DNA of 64,000 nt from contig CALEYW010000092.1 in assembly GCA_937927945.1 (NCBI GenBank), positions 48,543-112,542 of the forward strand, read 5' to 3'. How positions within the stretch are numbered: position 1 is the first letter of the stretch; each line of letters opens with the position of its first letter. Of the stretch, positions 36,959 through 47,585 are shown piece by piece. This DNA is from an uncultured candidate division WPS-2 bacterium. Lineage in GTDB: Bacteria > Vulcanimicrobiota > Vulcanimicrobiia > Vulcanimicrobiales > Vulcanimicrobiaceae. The notes below the pieces were generated by a model. It was not told the origin of the DNA and ran no database searches. It worked only from the letters and a program-made list of their open reading frames with translations. The position numbers and the translations under genes were made by a program.

Positions 36959-36975
36959 TTGGCCTTTCTTTTTTG
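36959..36975 (+). terminator. Terminator T-run after SRP RNA
   Basis: TTGGCCTTTCTTTTTTG directly follows the closing stem, which itself serves as the hairpin. The next coding sequence starts two bases after the run, at 36977. Confidence 0.7.
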
Positions 36976-36976
36976 C

Positions 36977-37468
36977 ATGCAGAATCTGATTACGATCGTG
37001 CTCGCCGGATTGGGCAGCGCCATCGTCGTGACCGCCGGGTATCACCTGCTGGTCGTGGCGCCGCGCCTCGCCAAACTCCGTGCGGTCCTCGATCAACACG
37101 ACAGCCTCCTCGGCGGCGGCGCCGCGCGCGCCACCGATCGCATCGTCACGCTCGAACGCGACTCGGCCGCGCTGAGTGCCGCGCGCGAGGCGGTGTCGCT
37201 GCGCGTCGACGCGCTCGAGCGGACCGCGCGCACCGAGGTGCCGCGGGTCGGATTCGTGCGCTTCAACGCGTTCAGCGACGTCGGTTCCGATCTGTCGTAC
37301 GCGCTCGCGCTGCTCAATCGCGACGGCGACGGCGTCGTGCTCACCAGCATCTACTCGCGTGAGGACACGCGGACGTACGGCAAAGCCGTCACCGCGTTCA
37401 AACCGGCCCAGGACCCTTCGGAAGAAGAGCTCGCGGCGATCGCCAAGGCGCGTGCGGTGGCGACGTGA
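36977..37468 (+). CDS. DUF4446 family membrane-anchored protein
   Basis: A 163-residue protein: one N-terminal membrane helix (LITIVLAGLGSAIVVTAGYHLLVV), a coiled-coil region (about 30-85), and the DUF4446 core RVGFVRFNAFSDVGSDLSYALALL followed by SIYSREDTRTYGKAV. The family is widespread in bacteria and of unknown function. The ATG at 36977 abuts the SRP RNA terminator and has no Shine-Dalgarno, so the start may be later, at an internal GTG, or translation may be leaderless. It is the first gene of a cluster with the M23 peptidase, which it overlaps by four bases. Confidence 0.85.
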   Translation: MQNLITIVLAGLGSAIVVTAGYHLLVVAPRLAKLRAVLDQHDSLLGGGAARATDRIVTLERDSAALSAAREAVSLRVDALERTARTEVPRVGFVRFNAFSDVGSDLSYALALLNRDGDGVVLTSIYSREDTRTYGKAVTAFKPAQDPSEEELAAIAKARAVAT

Positions 37469-38403
37469 ACTTGCCCAAGAACACGTTCGTCGTGAAGATC
37501 ATCCCGCCGCGCGGCTACTCGGTCTATCGCCTGAAGTTCACTCGCCGCCACGTAGCGGCGATCGCCGCGGCGCTGCTGATCGTCCTGATCGGGGCGGCCG
37601 GGTTCCACACGTATCAGCTGCGGGTTGCGGAGGCGGACGTGCGGGCACTGCAGTCCCTCACCTCGGAACAGCAGTCCAAGCTGCAGACGATCGACAAACA
37701 GGCGGATGCGCTCGCAAACGAGCTGCGCACGGTGCAGAAGGAAAACGCCGAGATCAAGCGCCTGATCGGCGCGGACCGGGGCAGCCAGCGGCACGCGTTC
37801 GCGCCGAGCAGCGCGGTCCGCCCCGCGGCGGATTTCAACGCGGTGCAGAAACGTCTGCGGAGGCTGGCGCAGGCCTCGGAAGCGACACGCGACGACACGA
37901 AGCGCCTGCAGCGGCTCGCGATGCGGGTGCTCAACCTGCGCCGCATGGCGTCGATCGCGCGCGAGCGGCTGCTCGCGGCGATCCCCTCGCTGAATCCGGT
38001 CGGCGGCGGCATCGCCGCAGGGTTCGGCTGGCGCACGAACCCCTGGCCCGAATTCCACAAGGGGCTCGATCTCGAGGCCGACTACGGCACACCGGTGCAC
38101 GCGACGGCGGCCGGTACGGTCGCGTCCGCTGGTTGGGAGGGGGGCTTTGGGATCAAGGTCGACATCGATCACGGCAACGGCTACCACACCTGGTACGCCC
38201 ACCTCTCCCGCGCGATCGTCGCGGTCGGAGCTCGGGTCACCAAAGGCGAGCCAATCGCGCTCAGCGGTTCGACCGGCGAGTCGACCGGCCCGCACCTGCA
38301 CTACCAGGTGATGTATCAAGGGCAGGCAGTCGATCCACAGCCGTTCCTCGACGGCGTGCCTGCCAAGATCATCGCGACACTTCCCGACCAGCCGGGCGTA
38401 TAA
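37465..38403 (+). CDS. M23-family peptidase with N-terminal membrane anchor and coiled coil
   Basis: A 312-residue cell-wall endopeptidase. A membrane helix near residues 30-48 is followed by a coiled coil (about 50-100) and the LytM/M23 zinc domain (about 180-295). The domain carries the ligands H and D in FHKGLDLEA and the HLHY motif, plus GFGWRTNP and GNGYHTWYAHLS. It probably cleaves peptidoglycan cross-links outside the cytoplasmic membrane, with the coiled coil acting in regulation as in EnvC/MepM-like proteins. The GTG start overlaps the previous stop as GTGA. Both H-x-x-x-D and HxH ligands are intact, so it should be active. Confidence 0.9.
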   Translation: MNLPKNTFVVKIIPPRGYSVYRLKFTRRHVAAIAAALLIVLIGAAGFHTYQLRVAEADVRALQSLTSEQQSKLQTIDKQADALANELRTVQKENAEIKRLIGADRGSQRHAFAPSSAVRPAADFNAVQKRLRRLAQASEATRDDTKRLQRLAMRVLNLRRMASIARERLLAAIPSLNPVGGGIAAGFGWRTNPWPEFHKGLDLEADYGTPVHATAAGTVASAGWEGGFGIKVDIDHGNGYHTWYAHLSRAIVAVGARVTKGEPIALSGSTGESTGPHLHYQVMYQGQAVDPQPFLDGVPAKIIATLPDQPGV

Positions 38404-38409
38404 AGAACA

Positions 38410-38673
38410 ATGCTGCCTTGCATCGTGTGGGACATTCTCTCCAAGCTCTTCACCGCGTACATGCTCGTCATGATTCTGTATGCGGTCGTGTCGTGGATTC
38501 CGAGCATCCGCGGGCGTTGGAGCGACTATTTGGCGATGGCGGTGGAGCCAGTGCTCGCGCCGGTGCGCCGCGTCATCCCGCCGTTGGGAGGCTTGGATCT
38601 TTCGTTTCTCGTGGTACTCATCGTGATCCAGCTGGTGCTGCGTCTGATCGCCGGCGAACCCTGTACCGCGTGA
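38410..38673 (+). CDS. yggT: YggT family membrane protein
   Basis: An 87-residue protein with two membrane helices (about 8-28 and 62-82) and the YggT signature SWIPSIRGRWSDYLAMAVEPVLAPVRRVIPPLGGLDLSFLVVLI, split here by a loop. YggT proteins are linked to envelope maintenance and osmotic stress, and lie beside division genes in Gram-positives. It starts six bases after the M23 gene and ends four bases before lepA, so it belongs to one operon. Confidence 0.88.
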   Translation: MLPCIVWDILSKLFTAYMLVMILYAVVSWIPSIRGRWSDYLAMAVEPVLAPVRRVIPPLGGLDLSFLVVLIVIQLVLRLIAGEPCTA

Positions 38674-38677
38674 GCTC

Positions 38678-40507
<1,830 letters not shown>

Positions 40508-40520
40508 CGGCGGGTGTAGA

Positions 40521-41150
40521 GTGGGACGGGTGAGGGTCTACGTCGCGACGACAAACTTCGGCAAGCTGCGCGAGATGGAAGCGCTCTTCTCCGAGGCGCC
40601 CTTTACGCTGGCCTCGTACGGCGACTACGAAGACCCGATCGAAGGCGACACGTCGTATGCCGACAACGCGGCGCTCAAGGCGCGCGCGCTGCACGCGCAG
40701 CTGCAGCGCGCCGGCCGGCCGGCCAACGTCCTGGCCGACGATTCCGGCCTGGAAGTCTACGCGCTCGATCGCCGTCCGGGAGTCCTTACGGCATATTACG
40801 GCGGCGCCGAGCTGTCGTGGACCGAGCGCCGCAAACGTTTGCTGGCCGAACTCGACACCACGCCGCTGGGGGACTTCGATCGTCGCGCGCGCTTCGTGTG
40901 CGCGCTGCACTTCATCGACGAGACCGGGCGCGAGTTCGCCGCGATGGGGACGGTCGACGGCGAGATCGCGACGGCCGAACGCGGCGCCGCGGGGTTCTCG
41001 TTCGATCCGATCTTTCTGTACCCACCCTCGGGCCGCACCTTCGCCGAGATGAGCGCCGAGGAGAAGAACCTCGTGAGCCATCGCGGGATCGCCGCCGCGG
41101 CGCTGGTCGCCGCCATCACACGCGCCGGCGTCTGCGCGCCGTCGGCGTGA
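40521..41150 (+). CDS. rdgB: XTP/dITP diphosphatase (non-canonical purine NTPase)
   Basis: A 209-residue Ham1/RdgB enzyme that hydrolyses dITP, XTP and related triphosphates to monophosphates, keeping damaged bases out of nucleic acids. Signature regions are VATTNFGKLREMEALF, YADNAALKARAL, LADDSGLEVYALDRRPGVLTA, FVCALHFID, GFSFDPIFLYPPSGRTFAEM and EKNLVSHRGIA. GTG 40521 is used; GTG 40530 is equally possible because the core starts at RVYVATTN. It follows lepA by 13 bases. A perfect hairpin follows the stop. Confidence 0.95.
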   Translation: MGRVRVYVATTNFGKLREMEALFSEAPFTLASYGDYEDPIEGDTSYADNAALKARALHAQLQRAGRPANVLADDSGLEVYALDRRPGVLTAYYGGAELSWTERRKRLLAELDTTPLGDFDRRARFVCALHFIDETGREFAAMGTVDGEIATAERGAAGFSFDPIFLYPPSGRTFAEMSAEEKNLVSHRGIAAAALVAAITRAGVCAPSA

Positions 41151-41154
41151 ACGA

Positions 41155-41182
41155 AAACGGCCCGGTCGTTACCGGGCCGTTT
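41155..41182. terminator. Hairpin terminator between rdgB and tRNA-Lys
   Basis: Twelve-base arms AAACGGCCCGGT and ACCGGGCCGTTT with a CGTT loop. It sits between the end of rdgB (plus strand) and the 3' end of the minus-strand tRNA-Lys(CTT), so it can serve both. Confidence 0.75.
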
Positions 41183-41190
41183 CCAGATGG

Positions 41191-41262
<72 letters not shown>

Positions 41263-41280
41263 AACGTTTCCGAGGTTACA

Positions 41281-41327
41281 GGGACGGGGCCGGTTCGTCA
41301 AGACCGCGGCCCCGTCCGTTTGTTTTG
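41281..41327. terminator. Hairpin and T-rich run between two tRNA-Lys genes
   Basis: GGGACGGGGCCG and CGGCCCCGTCC can pair across a loop, followed on the plus strand by GTTTGTTTT. On the minus strand it lies between the two tRNA-Lys genes and could be a processing or termination structure. Direction is unclear. Confidence 0.4.
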
Positions 41328-41328
41328 G

Positions 41329-41401
41329 TGTGCCCGGCGGGGCTCGAACCCGCGACCAATAGCTTAAAAGGCTACTGCTCTACCGACTGAGCTACAGGCA
41401 C
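41329..41401 (-). tRNA. tRNA-Lys (anticodon TTT)
   Basis: Seventy-three bases. Acceptor GTGCCTG pairs with CGGGCAC with one G-U pair, anticodon loop CTTTTAA gives TTT, T arm GCGGG/CCCGC with TTCGAGC, discriminator A. It differs clearly from the CTT isoacceptor next to it, so the two are not recent duplicates. Confidence 0.93.
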
Positions 41402-41480
41402 ATGCCAATCCTTGCATGATTCGACGTGGTGACCGAAGGTTCCGCGCCGCGCAGCGAACCTGCGCCACGACGAGAGCGAA

Positions 41481-41507
41481 CAGCCCCAAGCCGCACGGCT
41501 CGGGGCT
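41481..41507. terminator. GC-rich hairpin downstream of tRNA-His
   Basis: CAGCCCCAAGCCG and CGGCTCGGGGCTG form a stem about 10 bases past the tRNA-His 3' end (minus strand). No T-run follows, so it may be a processing stem rather than a terminator. Confidence 0.4.
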
Positions 41508-41516
41508 GCTCCGATG

Positions 41517-41591
41517 GGTGACTGACGGGGGTCGAACCCGCGACCTCAGGAATCACAATCCTGCGCTCTAACCAGCTGAGCTACAATCACC
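41517..41591 (-). tRNA. tRNA-His (anticodon GTG)
   Basis: Anticodon loop TTGTGAT gives GTG. Acceptor GTGATTG pairs with CAGTCAC. The base before position 1 is G and the discriminator is C, the extra G-1:C73 pair that identifies histidine tRNAs. Confidence 0.94.
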
Positions 41592-41646
41592 GCGACGAAC
41601 GCCCATAGTTAGGCGAACCGCGGGCAAAAAACCTGCGCATTCGTGG

Positions 41647-41719
41647 TGCGCCCGGAGGGAATCGAACCCCCATCGTTCCGCTTAGAAGGCGGATGCCTTA
41701 TCCGTTAGACCACGGGCGC
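41647..41719 (-). tRNA. tRNA-Arg (anticodon TCT)
   Basis: Acceptor GCGCCCG/CGGGCGC, anticodon stem TCCGC/GCGGA with loop CTTCTAA giving TCT, T loop TTCGATT, discriminator A. It reads the AGA codon, rare in this GC-rich genome. Confidence 0.93.
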
Positions 41720-41734
41720 CGAGCCGGTGAACAC

Positions 41735-41809
<75 letters not shown>

Positions 41810-41953
41810 CAGCCCCCATGGTACCACGGCGCTCAACCCGCTTCGGGAGCCGTCGAGTGCGTTGCCGCTTCTCTGGGGCGAGGGGACCGACGCCGCAAGG
41901 AGAAGGCAGTTTTATTCCGGTTTCCTTGATTTTCCCTGGGAGGAAGTTCGATC

Positions 41954-42955
41954 GTGACGCCTTCTCGTAGTGCCTTTTTGGCAGGAACTGCCGGGGTGGT
42001 AGCGGTTTCTACGGCAGCCCCGACGCTGATCGCCGCCGCCGGTCCCGCCGACGTCGCAGGCGCGACCCGCGGCATGACGCTCACCACACTGCGCGACGGC
42101 GCCGTCGACCACGTCGGCGTGCGCACGCCGCACGGCATCGTCGATATCGCGCGTGCCGCGAAAGCGCTCGGCCTCGCCTCGCCGCCGCTGACCCTCGACG
42201 ACGTCGTCGCCGGCCGCGGCAACGTCGCCGCCCTGCCGATGCTGGTCGCGAAAGCTTCCGGCGATGCGGTCCGCAGCGAGGCGTCCGTACAATTCGGCCC
42301 GCTCGTCGGATCGCCGCCGAAGATCGTGTGCGTCGGCTTGAACTATCGCGCGCACATCGCCGAGACCGGCGAGAAGGCGCCGCCGTATCCCGACCTGTTC
42401 AACAAGTACAACACCGCGTTGAACCGGCACAACGGCACGGTGATGGTCTCGAAGCTGCAGGCCGAGAAGTTCGACTACGAGTCGGAATTGGTGATGATCG
42501 TCGGCAAGACGGCGCGCAACGTCCCCGAAGCCGACGCGCTCTCGTACGTGTTCGGCTACTCGTGCGGTCACGATTTCACCGCACGCGACACGCAGCAGCG
42601 CGTCTCGCAGTGGATGACCGGAAAGACACCGGACCAGTTCGCGCCGCTCGGCCCCTGGCTCGTTACCGCCGACCAGATTCCGGATCCGCAGACGCTGCAG
42701 ATCCAGACGTGGGTCAACGACGAGAAGACCCCGCGCCAGGACGCGAGCACGGCGCAGATGATCTTCAACTGCGCGCACATCCTCAGCTACACGTCGAACT
42801 ACATCACCCTGCAGCCCGGCGACGTCATCTTCACCGGGACGCCCAGCGGCGTCATCACCGGCTACCCCAAAGAGAAGCAGGTCTGGCTCAAAGCCGGCGA
42901 CCGTATCCGCACCACGATCTCCAAACTGGGCGAACTGCGGTTCTCCCTGGTCTAG
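41954..42955 (+). CDS. Fumarylacetoacetate hydrolase-family protein with export signal
   Basis: A 333-residue protein. The C-terminal two thirds is the FAH fold: IVCVGLNYRAHIAE, metal-ligand region FDYESELVMIVGK, FGYSCGHDFTARD, and FTGTPSGV near the end. FAH-family enzymes hydrolyse or decarboxylate acylpyruvates and related diketo acids and are normally cytosolic. Here the first 30 residues (SRSAFLAGTAGVVAVSTAAPTLIAAAG) look like a signal peptide with a Tat-like SRxxFL motif but only one arginine. Export is therefore suspected, and unusual. GTG start with GGGAGGAAG upstream. The operon partner, if any, is unknown. Confidence 0.85.
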   Translation: MTPSRSAFLAGTAGVVAVSTAAPTLIAAAGPADVAGATRGMTLTTLRDGAVDHVGVRTPHGIVDIARAAKALGLASPPLTLDDVVAGRGNVAALPMLVAKASGDAVRSEASVQFGPLVGSPPKIVCVGLNYRAHIAETGEKAPPYPDLFNKYNTALNRHNGTVMVSKLQAEKFDYESELVMIVGKTARNVPEADALSYVFGYSCGHDFTARDTQQRVSQWMTGKTPDQFAPLGPWLVTADQIPDPQTLQIQTWVNDEKTPRQDASTAQMIFNCAHILSYTSNYITLQPGDVIFTGTPSGVITGYPKEKQVWLKAGDRIRTTISKLGELRFSLV

Positions 42956-42964
42956 TCCCGCCAC

Positions 42965-43005
42965 GTCATCCTGAGCTTGTGGAAGGACGACAGGCTCAGG
43001 GTGAC
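42965..43005. repeat. Extragenic palindromic element
   Basis: GTCATCCTGAGC and GCTCAGGGTGAC are inverted around a short loop containing TTGTGGAAGGACGACAG, with one mismatch. The sequence resembles the widespread short palindrome reading TCATCCTGAGCxxGTCGAAGGA seen between genes in several bacterial groups. Only one copy was noticed in this window. Confidence 0.55.
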
Positions 43006-43032
43006 CGGGGGCGCGAAGGGCGAGTCCTCCGG

Positions 43033-43114
43033 GGGCACGTGGCGGAATCGGCAGACGCGCTGGATTTAGGTTCCAGTGGGGCGACCCATCCGAGTTCGAG
43101 TCTCGGCGTGCCCA
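43033..43114 (+). tRNA. tRNA-Leu (anticodon TAG)
   Basis: Acceptor GGGCACG/CGTGCCC, anticodon stem CTGGA/TCCAG with loop TTTAGGT giving TAG, a long variable arm (type II tRNA), T loop TTCGAGT, discriminator A. The long variable arm confirms a leucine-class tRNA. Confidence 0.93.
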
Positions 43115-43117
43115 TCG

Positions 43118-43139
43118 GGATTCGCCTGCGGGCGAATCC
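43118..43139 (+). terminator. Hairpin after tRNA-Leu
   Basis: GGATTCGCC and GGCGAATCC pair across a TGCG loop four bases after the tRNA-Leu end. There is no T-run, so it is likely a processing or weak termination stem. Confidence 0.45.
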
Positions 43140-43189
43140 TGCGTCCTCCCTCCGGTCCGGGCGCCCATTAGGAATGCGGCCTCAGGTGC

Positions 43190-43218
43190 TTGACGAGTTT
43201 GCGAGGGTCCGATAGACT
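43190..43218 (+). promoter_or_regulatory. Sigma-70-like promoter of tRNA-Gly and probably tig
   Basis: TTGACG (43190-43195), 17-base spacer, TAGACT (43213-43218). It lies about 45 bases before tRNA-Gly, with no other gene between. Confidence 0.7.
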
Positions 43219-43263
43219 CCGAGGGTTCGTCCCGAGCATCGCTGAAAGGCGGCCTCGGCGCGC

Positions 43264-43338
43264 GCGGAAGTAGCTCAGCGGTAGAGCATCGCCTTGCCAA
43301 GGCGAGGGTCGCGAGTTCAAATCTCGTCTTCCGCTCCA
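43264..43338 (+). tRNA. tRNA-Gly (anticodon GCC), CCA encoded
   Basis: Acceptor GCGGAAG/CTTCCGC, D arm GCTC/GAGC, anticodon loop TTGCCAA giving GCC, T arm GCGAG/CTCGT with TTCAAAT, discriminator T, then CCA in the DNA (43336-43338). It is the only tRNA here where I see an encoded CCA end. Confidence 0.95.
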
Positions 43339-43403
43339 GATTCCCTACGACAAGACGGCGGGCGCTTGCCCGCCGTCACCGCTTCCGGAGGTTTCCTGTA
43401 CTC

Positions 43404-44732
43404 GTGCCCTCGACGCTGAAACCGCTCGACCCAACCCAGGTCGAGCTCGAGATCAGCATCACGCCGGAAGAGTTCAGCGCGGCGCAAGATGCTGCGTTCC
43501 GCAAGCTCGTCCGCAACCTGAAGATGCCGGGCTTCCGCCCGGGCAAGGTGCCGCGCAAGATCTTCGAGAGCACCTACGGGACAGCCCAGATCCTCGAGCG
43601 CGCGCTCGACGACCTCGTCCCGGTGAAGTATGCTGCCGCGATCGAAGAGCACGGACTGGAGCCGCTCGACCGTCCGAAGATGGAGCTGCTCCCCGAAGAA
43701 GAGGGACAGCCGCTGCGCGTGAAGGCCGTCGTGGCGATTCGTCCGGCGATCGAACCCAAGGACTACGCGGGCGTCGAGATCACCGACGTCACCGAGACGG
43801 CGAGCGACGCCGACGTCGACGCCGCGCTCGAGCAGATGCGCCGCAACGCGGCGACGCTGATTCCGGTCGACCGTCCGGTGCAGGTCGGGGACGTGGCCAC
43901 GCTCGACTACGAGGGCAGGATCGACGGCGTCCCGTTCGACGGCGGCAAGGCCGAGGGCCAGGAGACGGAACTCGACGAGGGCCGCTTCATTCCAGGCTTC
44001 GTGCAAGGGATCGTCGGCATGTCGGCCGGCGAAACGAAGGACGTCCACGCGTCCTTCCCCGATCCGTATTCGAATGCCGACCTGGCCGGAAAGGCAGCCG
44101 TCTTCACGGTCACCGTTCACGAGGTCAAGGAGCCCGAGCTTCCGCCGCTCGACGACGAACTGGCCAAACGCGTGTCGCGCTCCGAGACGCTCGAGGATTT
44201 GCGGACCGAAGTTCGTCGGCGCCTCGACGAGACGGTGAAGAACAACGCGCGCCGCAGCATGTCGAACCAGCTGCTCGAAAAGCTGGTCGCGGCCAACGAC
44301 TTTCCGCTGCCGGACGTGCTGATCGAGCGCGAGATCGACTCGCTCATGAACGACTCGCGCCAGCACGTCGCCCGCGCGGGCATCGAGTGGGACGAGTATC
44401 TGAGCGCCAGCGGCAACTCGGAGGCCGAACTGCGCGGAGGCTACCGCTCGGAGGCCGAGCGGCGGGTGAAGACGACCCTGCTGGTCGAGGCGATTGCGAA
44501 GAAGGAAGGCGTGCAGGCCACGCAAGCCGACGTCGAGGCCGAACTCGACGCCCTGGCCGCCCAATACGGGCAGCCGCGCGAGCGCATCATCCAAGCGCTC
44601 CAGTCCAACGTCGGCGCCCTGATCGACGGGATCGTGCGCACGAAGACCATCGATCGGCTGATCGAGCAGGCCAAACGGACGCCGGCCCCGCCGGCGGCCG
44701 CCTCAGCTGAAACTGAAGTCGCAGCGCAGTAG
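43404..44732 (+). CDS. tig: Trigger factor
   Basis: A 442-residue ribosome-bound chaperone with peptidyl-prolyl isomerase activity. The ribosome-docking loop is in FRKLVRNLKMPGFRPGKVPRK. The FKBP-like middle domain contains GDVATLDYEGRIDGVPFDGG and FIPGFVQGIVGM, and a helical C-terminal substrate-binding region follows. The C-terminus is Ala/Pro-rich and dispensable-looking. It opens the conserved tig-clpP-clpX order. GTG start at 43404; GGAGG lies 12 bases upstream, slightly far. Confidence 0.96.
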   Translation: MPSTLKPLDPTQVELEISITPEEFSAAQDAAFRKLVRNLKMPGFRPGKVPRKIFESTYGTAQILERALDDLVPVKYAAAIEEHGLEPLDRPKMELLPEEEGQPLRVKAVVAIRPAIEPKDYAGVEITDVTETASDADVDAALEQMRRNAATLIPVDRPVQVGDVATLDYEGRIDGVPFDGGKAEGQETELDEGRFIPGFVQGIVGMSAGETKDVHASFPDPYSNADLAGKAAVFTVTVHEVKEPELPPLDDELAKRVSRSETLEDLRTEVRRRLDETVKNNARRSMSNQLLEKLVAANDFPLPDVLIEREIDSLMNDSRQHVARAGIEWDEYLSASGNSEAELRGGYRSEAERRVKTTLLVEAIAKKEGVQATQADVEAELDALAAQYGQPRERIIQALQSNVGALIDGIVRTKTIDRLIEQAKRTPAPPAAASAETEVAAQ

Positions 44733-44748
44733 GTCAGGGAGCACGCAC

Positions 44749-45369
44749 ATGGGACATCTGGTACCGATGGTCGTCGAGCAGAGCGCACGCGGTGAACGCG
44801 CGTACGACATCTACTCGCGCCTCCTCAAAGAACGCATCATCTTCGTCCACGGACCGATCGACGACGGGATGGCCTCCCTCGTTATCGCGCAGCTCCTCTT
44901 TCTGGAGCGCGAAGACGCCGATAAAGATATCGACATGTATGTCAACAGTCCGGGCGGTTCGGTCACCGCGGGGCTAGCGATCTACGACACCATGCAGCTG
45001 ATCAAGCCGGACGTGGCGACGATCTGTGCCGGCATGGCGGCCTCGATGGCCTCGATCCTGCTCACCGGCGGCGCACAAGGCAAGCGTTTCGCGCTGCCCT
45101 ACGCCAAGATCCTGATCCACCAGCCGTGGGTCCAGCAGGTGGGTGGCCAGGCCACCGATATCGAAATCCACGCTCGCGATCTCATCGCAACGCGTCGCAC
45201 CCTGGCGGGCATCTACGAACAGACCACCAAGCAACCCGTCGACAAGATCCTCAAAGACATCGAGCGCGACTACTACATGACGGCGCAGGAAGCGATGGAC
45301 TACGGGATCGTCGATCAAGTCTTCACCAAAGAGAACCGTTCCGTAGCCCCCAACTCGCAAAGCCTGTAG
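44749..45369 (+). CDS. clpP: ATP-dependent Clp protease proteolytic subunit
   Basis: A 206-residue ClpP serine protease, tetradecamer partner of ClpX. Catalytic serine in GMAASMASILL, histidine in ILIHQPW, and the aspartate in the IERDYYM region. The N-terminal VEQSARGERAYDIYSRLLKERIIFV and substrate-channel residues are standard. It follows tig by 16 bases, with GGGAG upstream of the ATG. Confidence 0.97.
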   Translation: MGHLVPMVVEQSARGERAYDIYSRLLKERIIFVHGPIDDGMASLVIAQLLFLEREDADKDIDMYVNSPGGSVTAGLAIYDTMQLIKPDVATICAGMAASMASILLTGGAQGKRFALPYAKILIHQPWVQQVGGQATDIEIHARDLIATRRTLAGIYEQTTKQPVDKILKDIERDYYMTAQEAMDYGIVDQVFTKENRSVAPNSQSL

Positions 45370-45377
45370 GACATCGC

Positions 45378-46643
<1,266 letters not shown>

Positions 46644-46646
46644 GAC

Positions 46647-46684
46647 ATCGAGGTCCGCCGGAAACGGCGGGCCTCGATCTTTTC
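46647..46684 (+). terminator. Rho-independent terminator after clpX
   Basis: ATCGAGGTCCGCCG and CGGCGGGCCTCGAT pair around GAAA, followed by CTTTTC. It closes the tig-clpP-clpX operon. Confidence 0.8.
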
Positions 46685-46750
46685 GCCCTACTCCCCGGCG
46701 CGGCGGTGGAAACCGGGTACACGTCGGACATGGAAACGCAGACCGCATGA

Positions 46751-47245
46751 CTGACGCTGACGAGTTCGGTTTTTCACGACGGGGAGACGGTTCCCCAGAG
46801 CGCCGTCTTCAAGGGCATGGGTTGCACCAGCGATAACCGCAGCCCCGATCTGAGCTGGTCCGGAGCGCCGGTCGGCGCGAAATCGTTCGCCGTCACGATG
46901 TGGGATCCGGACGCGCCGACCGGCGGGGTCGGCTTCGTGCACTGGGTGCTCTTCAACATCCCGGGCAACGTCTTCACGCTCAAGGAGAACGCGGGCGCGC
47001 ACAAGGACGCCGGCGTGCACGCGCTGCACGGCATCAACGACTTCGGGATGAAGGGTTACGGTGGACCGTGCCCGCCGCTCGGCGATCCGCCGCACCACTA
47101 CCATCTCGCCGTCTACGCGCTCGACGTCGAGAAGTTGGACGGGCTCGACGACACCACGTCGTACGCAAAGCTCCGTTTCACGATACGCGACCACACGCTC
47201 GCGACCGGGGAGATCGTCGCCATCTACGCTAGGCCGTCCGTCTAG
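46751..47245 (+). CDS. YbhB/YbcL family (PEBP/Raf kinase inhibitor-like) protein, start unclear
   Basis: A PEBP-fold protein of about 164 residues with GCTSDNRSPDLSWSG, VTMWDPDAPTG, GFVHWVLFNIP and YHLAVYALD, the bacterial YbhB/YbcL pattern. The conserved N-terminus (LTLTSSVFHDGETVPQSAVFKG) begins before the first ATG in frame (46817). No standard start fits: CTG at 46751 is the best, directly after an in-frame TGA. Upstream, in the same frame, lies ATG at 46731 and five codons before that TGA. A four-base duplication (CTGA) around an original ATG ACG CTG is a plausible explanation. Function in bacteria is unknown. Confidence 0.75.
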   Translation: MTLTSSVFHDGETVPQSAVFKGMGCTSDNRSPDLSWSGAPVGAKSFAVTMWDPDAPTGGVGFVHWVLFNIPGNVFTLKENAGAHKDAGVHALHGINDFGMKGYGGPCPPLGDPPHHYHLAVYALDVEKLDGLDDTTSYAKLRFTIRDHTLATGEIVAIYARPSV

Positions 47246-47585
47246 CGACACCACCGTGCTGCAACGCTTCGGCGATGGCGCGGCGAACCACCGCGTCGGG
47301 CTCGTCGTCGAGCGCGCGGTCGAGAATAGCTTCGGCCCACGGTGCGCGCACCGACGCGAGCGCCTCGACGAGGGCTAAGCGCGCGCTCGTACCGCAGTCC
47401 GCGGCGCGGGCGTCGATCGCGCGGGGCCAAGCGGGCTCGCTCCGAGCGTCGATCGCCGGTTGGGTCATCGGCGGCGCGTACGATACCGTCGGCGGCCGCG
47501 GCGACGCCGGCGGCGCGAAGATCGCGATCGCCAGCAGCGCGGTGCCGAGCAGGGCGAGCAGTGCCGGCAGCAGCTGCAGCGTCAC
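47229..47585 (-). CDS. Small HEAT-like protein with N-terminal membrane helix
   Basis: A 118-residue protein with one membrane helix (LLPALLALLGTALLAIAIFAPP) and a Pro-rich linker. It ends in two short helical repeats (SARLALVEALASVRAPWAEAILDRAL and DEPDAVVRRAIAEALQHGG) of the HEAT/PBS type. Its GTG start overlaps the stop of the 928-residue gene upstream as GTGA, so the two are translationally coupled and probably work together. It converges on the YbhB gene with a short overlap. No family function known. Confidence 0.6.
   Translation of the reverse strand: MTLQLLPALLALLGTALLAIAIFAPPASPRPPTVSYAPPMTQPAIDARSEPAWPRAIDARAADCGTSARLALVEALASVRAPWAEAILDRALDDEPDAVVRRAIAEALQHGGVARRTA

Noticed and set aside
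46731..46750. Selenocysteine or stop-codon readthrough at TGA in the YbhB gene
   Set aside because: No SECIS-like hairpin or conserved position for selenocysteine; TGA ends many other genes in this window.
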